Source: Bradyrhizobium diazoefficiens (GTDB lineage: Bacteria; Pseudomonadota; Alphaproteobacteria; Rhizobiales; Xanthobacteraceae). Taken from it: DNA of 64,000 nt. The stretch is taken from NCBI RefSeq assembly GCF_018129965.1, contig NZ_JAFCKW010000009.1, positions 62,001 through 126,000 on the forward strand. The letters are read 5' to 3'. The notes beneath the pieces are model-generated. The model was given only the letters and a program-made list of their open reading frames with translations. It did no database searches and was not told the DNA's origin. This document shows positions 59,202 through 64,000 of this stretch, one piece after another. Position numbers and translations under genes: made by a program. Position 1 is the stretch's first letter; every line of letters starts with the position of its first letter.

Positions 59202-59255
59202 ATGTGCGGCAATTTCGGTCTGGTCCGTCTTTGCGGCACGCGCGAACGGTGGTAG
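59202..59255 (+). other. Short leader ORF in the copper operon
   Basis: ATG with GGAG six bases upstream opens a 17-codon frame (MCGNFGLVRLCGTRERW) that ends 10 bases before the next gene's ATG. It contains two cysteines and could be a leader peptide, or mere chance. Confidence 0.3.
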
Positions 59256-59265
59256 AGACGCACGT

Positions 59266-59703
59266 ATGCTGTCGTGGTTGGCCAAGGCTGGTAGGCGTAG
59301 AGCAGGACAGGTCCTTGCTCTGATCTATGCTTTTTGCGTATTCGCGCCGAACCTTGCTGTTGCTTCGCCCCACTGCCTGCTCACGGAGGGCAACGATCAA
59401 GTCTCCGTGCACGATCATATCGTAGGCGTCTCCCACTCTAGTGATACCAGTGAGTCTGTGAAGGTTGCCATGAAGGTCGCGTCATCCGATCACATGGTGC
59501 CGAATGTGCGGTCGAACCACCCGGCGACGACCAAGGCTCCTCAAGGCGCGACCTGCTGCGTCGCAACATCAGTCCCCGGGCTCCCTGCAGGATCCATCGA
59601 GATCCTCATGCCGCGAACGCGACTCTCTGAATATCTGCCGGGGGCCTACCGCCGCCTAGCCGATAGGACGCCAGCTCGGCATTATCGCCCTCCAATTTCC
59701 TGA
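59266..59703 (+). CDS. Secreted DUF2946-like protein
   Basis: 145 residues. Hydrophobic segment (AGQVLALIYAFCVFAPNLAVA) then a polar mature part with PHCLLTEG, SVHDHIVGVSHSSD and GATCCVATSVPG. It ends with RTPARHYRPPIS, the proline-rich tail seen in small proteins beside copper operons. First gene after the putative MerR-type promoter. The function is unknown; His and Cys residues hint at metal binding. The ATG at 59266 has only a weak ribosome site. Confidence 0.62.
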   Translation: MLSWLAKAGRRRAGQVLALIYAFCVFAPNLAVASPHCLLTEGNDQVSVHDHIVGVSHSSDTSESVKVAMKVASSDHMVPNVRSNHPATTKAPQGATCCVATSVPGLPAGSIEILMPRTRLSEYLPGAYRRLADRTPARHYRPPIS

Positions 59704-59784
59704 CCAGACAGATTAAGCTGACGCGTGGCCCGCACGACAGCAGGCGCACGTAGTTTATTTTCAATTGGTCAGGACTCCTAATCC

Positions 59785-60075
59785 ATGTCTGGTTCCATCG
59801 GGACTCGTCGCGCCGGAATGCATGCGGTCGTTCGCAAATCCCGGGCGCGATTGCGAAACCTTGCGGTCGCCGTACTCACCGCGGCTACCTTGGTTGGCTG
59901 TATGGAAGTGGCAACGCCGCTGGTAAGGCCGGATCCCGCTGATCCCGGCGTTAAAGTCCGTGGCGTTTCCTATCGCTCGACGGTCGCTCCCTACACCAGT
60001 CTGCGCCCAGCATCAGCCGTCGGCTGGAAGGAGCAGAATCGGGGCGTTACTCCTGCACCCACCAAGCCCGAGTAG
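59785..60075 (+). CDS. Small lipoprotein
   Basis: 96 residues. Signal peptide with lipobox LVGC (hydrophobic LAVAVLTAATLVGC), then a short Pro/Ser-rich chain (ATPLVRPDPADPGVKVRGVSYRS). A second in-frame ATG at 59818 could be the true start. It precedes the TolC-like gene by 11 bases, so it is part of the operon; it may be a small accessory to the outer-membrane channel. Confidence 0.62.
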   Translation: MSGSIGTRRAGMHAVVRKSRARLRNLAVAVLTAATLVGCMEVATPLVRPDPADPGVKVRGVSYRSTVAPYTSLRPASAVGWKEQNRGVTPAPTKPE

Positions 60076-60086
60076 GAGCTGAGATC

Positions 60087-61532
60087 ATGGGGACTTCAAG
60101 ATACCCGACGCGCCGAAGCGTTATTGCTGGTTCATCGTTGCTGGTGCTGTCTTCGGTGCTAACCGGTTGCGCAAGCTTCTCACCGGACCACGGCATGACG
60201 CTCGTCGCAGAAGGTGTCGGCGCCACGATCCAAAAAGACGTGGTCGCGGTACGCACTGCCGAGGACGCGGATTTGGCGGACGGGGTCGTAAAAAAGCTGC
60301 TGGGCCGAAGCCTCGACGTCGAGACTACGATCCAGATCGCTCTCCTCAACAACAAAGGCCTGCAGGCTGCGTTTAACGAACTCGCTCTGGCCGAAGCAGA
60401 TTCCGTGGAGCAGAGCCTTCCGCCGAATCCGGTCTTTTCGATATCGAGAGTAAGCGGCGACGCGGCCTTTGAGACCAGCCGTCAGGTGGTTGGAGACATC
60501 CTGGCTCTCGCGACGCTTCCGTTTCGCTCCGACATCGCACGGGAACGGTTTCGTGCAGCCCAGTTCCGGGCCATCCTTGAAGCGCTTCGCACCGCAGCCG
60601 AGACGCGTCGGGCCTATTACCGTGCGGTCGGAGCGAATGAACTCGCCGGGGTGCTGAACGACACCAAAACGTCAGCTGAGACGATCGCCGAACTGGCCGA
60701 GAAACTCGGCAAGACCGGGTCGATGAACAAGCTCGACCAGGCACGCGAACAGGTGTTTTATGCAGAGATTACAGCAGATGTTGCCTCGGCGCGGCAAGAG
60801 GCCGCCAGCACACGAGAGCGGCTTGCGCGAGCGATGGGGCTCTGGGACCAGAAGCTGAACTTCAAGCTTCCGAGTCGCCTGCCTGACCCGCCACGACGGC
60901 CGAAGAGTCTGCCGTTCATCGAGGTCGATGCGGTTGCACATCGCATCGATCTGCAGATCGCCCGGATCGAGCTCGGAGCATTGGCCAAGGCGCAAAATCT
61001 AACCGAAGCAACCCGATTTGTGACGCTCCTGGATCTGGCGGGAATCGATCGCAACACCAAGGATCCCGAGGGCCCCCCGTTTCGACAGCGCGGCTTTGAG
61101 CTGCAATTTCAGGTCCCCATCTTCGATGGAGGGGAAGTTCGGGTCAGGCAAGCAACTGAGATCTATAACCAGGCCTTCAATCGCTTAACCGAGCGGGCGG
61201 TCAATGTGCGCTCAGAGGCGAGGGAAACTTATCGCAACTATCGCTCGCTCTACGATATCGCCGGCCACTATCAACGCGAGGTTCTGCCGCTGCGCAAGGT
61301 GATCGCCGACGAAACGGAGCTGCGTTACGGCGCGATGCAGGTCGACGTCTTTGCAGTGCTGGCTGAAGCGCGACAGCGTGTTGCCTCTCTCCGCGCCGCC
61401 ACGGAAGCAAAACGCGACTTCTGGTTAGCAACGGCCGATCTCCAGACAGCCGTCAACGGAGGCGGGTCCGGCGACTCCAGCAGGGAAGGACGAATCACAA
61501 CAGTGTCTGCCGTAACATCGACTCCCAATTAA
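60087..61532 (+). CDS. TolC-family outer-membrane efflux lipoprotein
   Basis: 481 residues. Lipobox LTGC after SSLLVLSSV; then VETTIQIALLNNKGLQAAFNELALAEADSVEQSLPPNP, DILALATLPFRSDIARERFRAAQ and QLQFQVPIFDGGEVRVRQATEIYNQAF, typical of the CusC/NodT-type TolC family. Mature length about 455. Likely outer-membrane exit for a metal or drug efflux system; the CusBA pair at 44056 lacks its own channel. It lies between a small lipoprotein and a multicopper oxidase gene. Confidence 0.9.
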   Translation: MGTSRYPTRRSVIAGSSLLVLSSVLTGCASFSPDHGMTLVAEGVGATIQKDVVAVRTAEDADLADGVVKKLLGRSLDVETTIQIALLNNKGLQAAFNELALAEADSVEQSLPPNPVFSISRVSGDAAFETSRQVVGDILALATLPFRSDIARERFRAAQFRAILEALRTAAETRRAYYRAVGANELAGVLNDTKTSAETIAELAEKLGKTGSMNKLDQAREQVFYAEITADVASARQEAASTRERLARAMGLWDQKLNFKLPSRLPDPPRRPKSLPFIEVDAVAHRIDLQIARIELGALAKAQNLTEATRFVTLLDLAGIDRNTKDPEGPPFRQRGFELQFQVPIFDGGEVRVRQATEIYNQAFNRLTERAVNVRSEARETYRNYRSLYDIAGHYQREVLPLRKVIADETELRYGAMQVDVFAVLAEARQRVASLRAATEAKRDFWLATADLQTAVNGGGSGDSSREGRITTVSAVTSTPN

Positions 61533-61566
61533 TCGAAGTATCGGCAGTCAACCAATGGAGTGAGCG

Positions 61567-62934
61567 ATGATCTCGAGAAGAGGTTTCTTAGGTACTGCCG
61601 CGCTCGTCAGTGCGACCGCGATCAGTGGACGCGTTCAGGCTGCGGCAATCCCGGAAGCGCCAATCATGGACAAGGTCACGATGCAGCCGCCGCTTTATCC
61701 GACCAGTGGACCGGATTATCGGCCTGTTGTGACTCTGAACGGCTGGTCGCTGCCGTGGCGCATGAACGGAGATTGGAAGGAGTACCATCTGGTTGCCGAA
61801 CCGGTGGTGCGCGAATTTGCGGAAGGCATGAAGGCGTTCCTTTGGGGCTACAACGGGCAGTCGCCGGGACCAACGATCGAATCGGTCGAGGGTGACAAGG
61901 TACGCATCTTCGTTACCAACAAGCTTCCCGAACCGACGACCGTGCACTGGCACGGCATGATTCTGCCAAGCGGAATGGATGGTGTCGGTGGTTTGACGCA
62001 GCCGCACATCAAACCGGGCAAGACCTTCGTCTACGAATTTGAGACGAAGAGGAGTGGCACGTTCATGTACCATCCGCATTCTGACGAGATGGTGCAGATG
62101 GCCATGGGCATGATGGGGATGTTCATCGTCCATCCGCGCGATCCGGCGTTCCGTCCCGTCGACCGTGACTTCGTGTTCATCATGAGCGCCTACGACATGG
62201 ATCCCGGAACTTACGTCCCCAAGGTAACGGAGATGACCAATTTCAGTATGTGGGCCTGGAATAGCCGAGTGTTTCCGGGGATCGACCCGCTGCCGGTCAG
62301 ACTCGGCGATCGGGTCAGGGTACGAATCGGCAATCTCACCATGACCAATCATCCGATTCACCTCCACGGTCACAGTTTCTCCGTGAGCTGTACAGATGGC
62401 GGATGGGTGCCGGAGAGTGCGCAATGGCCAGAGACTACGATCGACGTGCCGGTTGGCGCGGTGCGCGCCTTCGACGTCATCGCGGATAATCCTGGAGACT
62501 GGGCTTTCCACTGCCACAAATCGCATCACACCATGAATGCAATGGGTCACGATCTCAGGACATTGATCGGGGTCCCCAAGCAGGCAATTGCGAAAGCGGT
62601 CAAGAAGCTCGCGCCTGATTCCATGGCCATGGGATCGACGGGCATGGCGATGGGCGAGATGGAAATGCCACTGCCGGACAACACCTTGCCAATGATGACC
62701 GGCTCCGGACAGTTCGGTCCGATCGAGATGGGGGGCATGTTTACGGTCATGAAGATTCGGGAAGGACTTGCGCAAGACGACTACCGCGATCCCGGTCCTT
62801 ATCAATTCCCGAAAGGCACCGTTGCCTATGAAGTTGACACGCCGGCGGCGCAGCCAGTTCGGGAAGAGCAGGGAGCTCCGAAATCACCGGTTAAGAATGG
62901 CGGGAACAAAGCGATGAAAGGGATGAAAATGTAA
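61567..62934 (+). CDS. Tat-exported multicopper oxidase (CopA-like)
   Basis: 455 residues. Tat signal ISRRGFLGTAALVSA. Three cupredoxin-type blocks with the four copper-ligand motifs: VHWHGM, FMYHPHSDEM, HPIHLHGHSF and FHCHKSHHTMN. A Met-rich stretch near 355-380 (MAMGSTGMAMGEMEM) is the sort that binds Cu(I) in CueO/CopA. It probably oxidises Cu(I) to Cu(II) in the periplasm. GGAGTGA precedes the ATG. Slightly shorter than typical CopA (about 600 residues), closer to the small multicopper oxidase clade. Confidence 0.93.
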   Translation: MISRRGFLGTAALVSATAISGRVQAAAIPEAPIMDKVTMQPPLYPTSGPDYRPVVTLNGWSLPWRMNGDWKEYHLVAEPVVREFAEGMKAFLWGYNGQSPGPTIESVEGDKVRIFVTNKLPEPTTVHWHGMILPSGMDGVGGLTQPHIKPGKTFVYEFETKRSGTFMYHPHSDEMVQMAMGMMGMFIVHPRDPAFRPVDRDFVFIMSAYDMDPGTYVPKVTEMTNFSMWAWNSRVFPGIDPLPVRLGDRVRVRIGNLTMTNHPIHLHGHSFSVSCTDGGWVPESAQWPETTIDVPVGAVRAFDVIADNPGDWAFHCHKSHHTMNAMGHDLRTLIGVPKQAIAKAVKKLAPDSMAMGSTGMAMGEMEMPLPDNTLPMMTGSGQFGPIEMGGMFTVMKIREGLAQDDYRDPGPYQFPKGTVAYEVDTPAAQPVREEQGAPKSPVKNGGNKAMKGMKM

Positions 62935-62981
62935 CGCAGAGCTGTGACTGGGATAAACGAAGACACCTGAAGGAGAATGCG

Positions 62982-63275
62982 ATGAAGAAACTGATCCAAA
63001 CGGCAGGCGCCGTGCTCGCGGCGGCCATGTTGGTCACAGCCGCTGCGGCGGAAGACATCAAGGGCGAAGTCAAGAAAATCGACGAGAGCGCGGGCAAGAT
63101 CACCCTGAAGCATGGACCTGCAAAGAGCCTTGGGATGGATGAGGACATGACGATGGTTTACCGCGTCAAGGACCCTGCCATGCTCAAGCAGGTGAAGGTG
63201 GGTGACAAGGTCACGTTCGAGGCGGAGAAATCAGACAGCGGCTTCGCGGTAACCAAGATCCAGAAAGGCAAGTGA
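62982..63275 (+). CDS. CusF-like periplasmic copper-binding protein
   Basis: 97 residues. Signal peptide (GAVLAAAMLVTAAAA) then the CusF/DUF3347-like OB fold. GEVKKIDESAGKITLKHGPAKSLGMDEDMTMVYRV contains H, M and M in the CusF ligand positions. The tryptophan that caps Cu(I) in E. coli CusF (in SLNWPAMTM) is Met here (SLGMDEDMTM). It carries Cu(I) to an exporter or oxidase. It follows the multicopper oxidase by 47 bases. GGAG precedes the ATG. Confidence 0.88.
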   Translation: MKKLIQTAGAVLAAAMLVTAAAAEDIKGEVKKIDESAGKITLKHGPAKSLGMDEDMTMVYRVKDPAMLKQVKVGDKVTFEAEKSDSGFAVTKIQKGK

Positions 63276-63343
63276 TTCTGATCCTGGACGTCGCCGCGCA
63301 AACGGCGTCGTCCGGTCTGGAGTTCACAAGAAAAGAGGAAAGA

Positions 63344-63712
63344 ATGTCGAAGAAACTTCATGCGGGCGCAATGGCTGGAGTTGTGGTCCTCCTGTTTGCA
63401 TCGCTGGCGCAAGCTCACCCGCAGCTTCAGTCTGCGGAGCCGGCTGTTGGCACGACCGCGCCCGCCCCGAAGCAGATCCGAATCATGTTTAACGAAGCTG
63501 TCATTCCGCAGTTCTCGGGCGTCGAGCTCAGGGATCCAAGCGGTAAGCTTGTTCCTGTCGGGAAGTCAGAGACAGATCCCGCGAACAAGAAGATGCTGGT
63601 CGTCCCTGTGAAGCAGGAACTCTCGCCCGGAGAGTACAAGGTGGATTGGCACGCGGTCTCCGACGATACCCATCGCGTCAAAGGAAACTACTCCTTTAGC
63701 GTGGGGCGCTGA
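63344..63712 (+). CDS. copC: Copper resistance protein CopC
   Basis: 122 residues. Signal peptide (AGVVVLLFASLAQA), then a mature protein that begins at HPQLQSAEPAVGTTAPAPKQ, so the N-terminal His can bind Cu(II) as in CopC. FNEAVIPQFSGVELRDPSG and KVDWHAVSDDTHRVKGNYSFSV are the family's blocks, with DWHAVSDDTH providing the second His ligands. GAGGAAAG precedes the ATG. Its stop overlaps the copD start (TGATG). Confidence 0.94.
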   Translation: MSKKLHAGAMAGVVVLLFASLAQAHPQLQSAEPAVGTTAPAPKQIRIMFNEAVIPQFSGVELRDPSGKLVPVGKSETDPANKKMLVVPVKQELSPGEYKVDWHAVSDDTHRVKGNYSFSVGR

Positions 63713-64000
63713 TGATCGATATCGGACTCGTACTCTCGCGACTCCTGCAGTACGTGGCGACCACCACGCTGTTCGGTGCGGCGCTGTTTCCACTCTACGC
63801 GTACCGAGGCCGAGAGCCAGATCGGATCTTGCGGTGGAGAAGGCGGCTGCTGTTTTCGGCGGCACTTCTGGCGATAGTGAGCGGAATCTCGTGGTTCCTG
63901 TTTTCTGTCGCAAGCATGAGCGGCGATGTTTCCGGTCTGATCGACCCGGACGTTCTCTTGCTCGCAGGGCACACGAGTTTTGGCACTCTCTGGACCTGGC
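63712..64000 (+). CDS. copD: Copper resistance protein CopD, 3' end cut by window edge
   Basis: 96 residues visible of about 290. Membrane protein with the first helices VLSRLLQYVATTTLFGAALF and RLLFSAALLAIVSGISWFLF, followed by LLAGHTSFGTLW, the CopD/YcnJ-type start. CopD with CopC is thought to move copper across the inner membrane. ATG overlaps the copC stop. Confidence 0.85.
   Translation, partial: MIDIGLVLSRLLQYVATTTLFGAALFPLYAYRGREPDRILRWRRRLLFSAALLAIVSGISWFLFSVASMSGDVSGLIDPDVLLLAGHTSFGTLWTW

Noticed and set aside
61588..62805. Minus-strand open frame of 405 codons, His-rich
   Set aside because: Mirror of the multicopper oxidase, whose four copper motifs are on the plus strand.
1..64000. 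rRNA, tRNA, CRISPR arrays, phage or conjugation genes
   Set aside because: I looked for conserved RNA segments, regularly spaced repeats and integrase or transfer motifs and saw none; a covariance-model search was not possible.

Overview
The window looks like a chromosomal stretch from a GC-rich alphaproteobacterium of the Bradyrhizobium/Rhodopseudomonas group (Nitrobacteraceae). This rests on codon use, a rhizobial-type short GlgA, DUF2939 and DUF3141 proteins, FixK-like TTGA-N6-TCAA boxes and a degraded IS256-type start. It carries no rRNA, tRNA, CRISPR array or replication gene that I could find. The genus is an inference.

Layout. (1) 1-9940 is carbon storage and NADPH supply: glgA (cut by the window edge), a Met/Gly-rich Spy-like periplasmic protein, a TPR protein, a GH15 glucan hydrolase, then tal-gnd-zwf. 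(2) 10154-13633 is a compact three-gene unit: a membrane flavin/2Fe-2S reductase with a Met-rich periplasmic head, a five-helix protein with two H-x13-H pairs (ferric-reductase/NOX-like haem core), and an anchored seven-haem cytochrome c. A MarR regulator follows. This is the best candidate here for an undescribed system. (3) 14508-22602 is a scrap-rich zone: acyltransferase, IS256 and MarR remnants, DUF2939, OsmC and an MFS gene. The junction between the MFS gene and a tolC-like gene is duplicated around an orphan fliQ and an flgF fragment. (4) 22946-33360 is a [NiFe]-hydrogenase locus: hupS-hupL-cytochrome c-hypC-hypA-hypB-hypD-protease-hypF-hypE on the minus strand, with a short HupH-like gene converging on hypE. 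(5) 33746-42362 holds a Csp copper-storage protein, a LOG protein, a Met-rich repeat protein, an ECF sigma factor, a beta-CASP nuclease-like protein, oleate hydratase, a MOSC protein and a lone flgF. (6) 43101-48692 is a Cu/Ag-type RND efflux set (YtkA-like protein, cusB, cusA). It is followed by OpgC-type acyltransferases, a second seven-haem cytochrome, and small secreted proteins. (7) 59266-64000 is a copper oxidation and uptake operon: secreted protein, lipoprotein, TolC, multicopper oxidase, CusF-like, CopC and CopD (cut by the edge).

The unifying thread is regulation. I count 15 FNR/FixK-type dyads, eleven with the strict TTGA-N6-TCAA form, nearly all in promoter position before otherwise unrelated genes. 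The window therefore reads as a microoxic/anaerobic island combining hydrogen oxidation, reductant supply, transmembrane electron transfer and copper handling. No fixK/fnr gene lies in the window, so the regulator must be elsewhere. All functions are inferred from sequence reading only; no database search was run.
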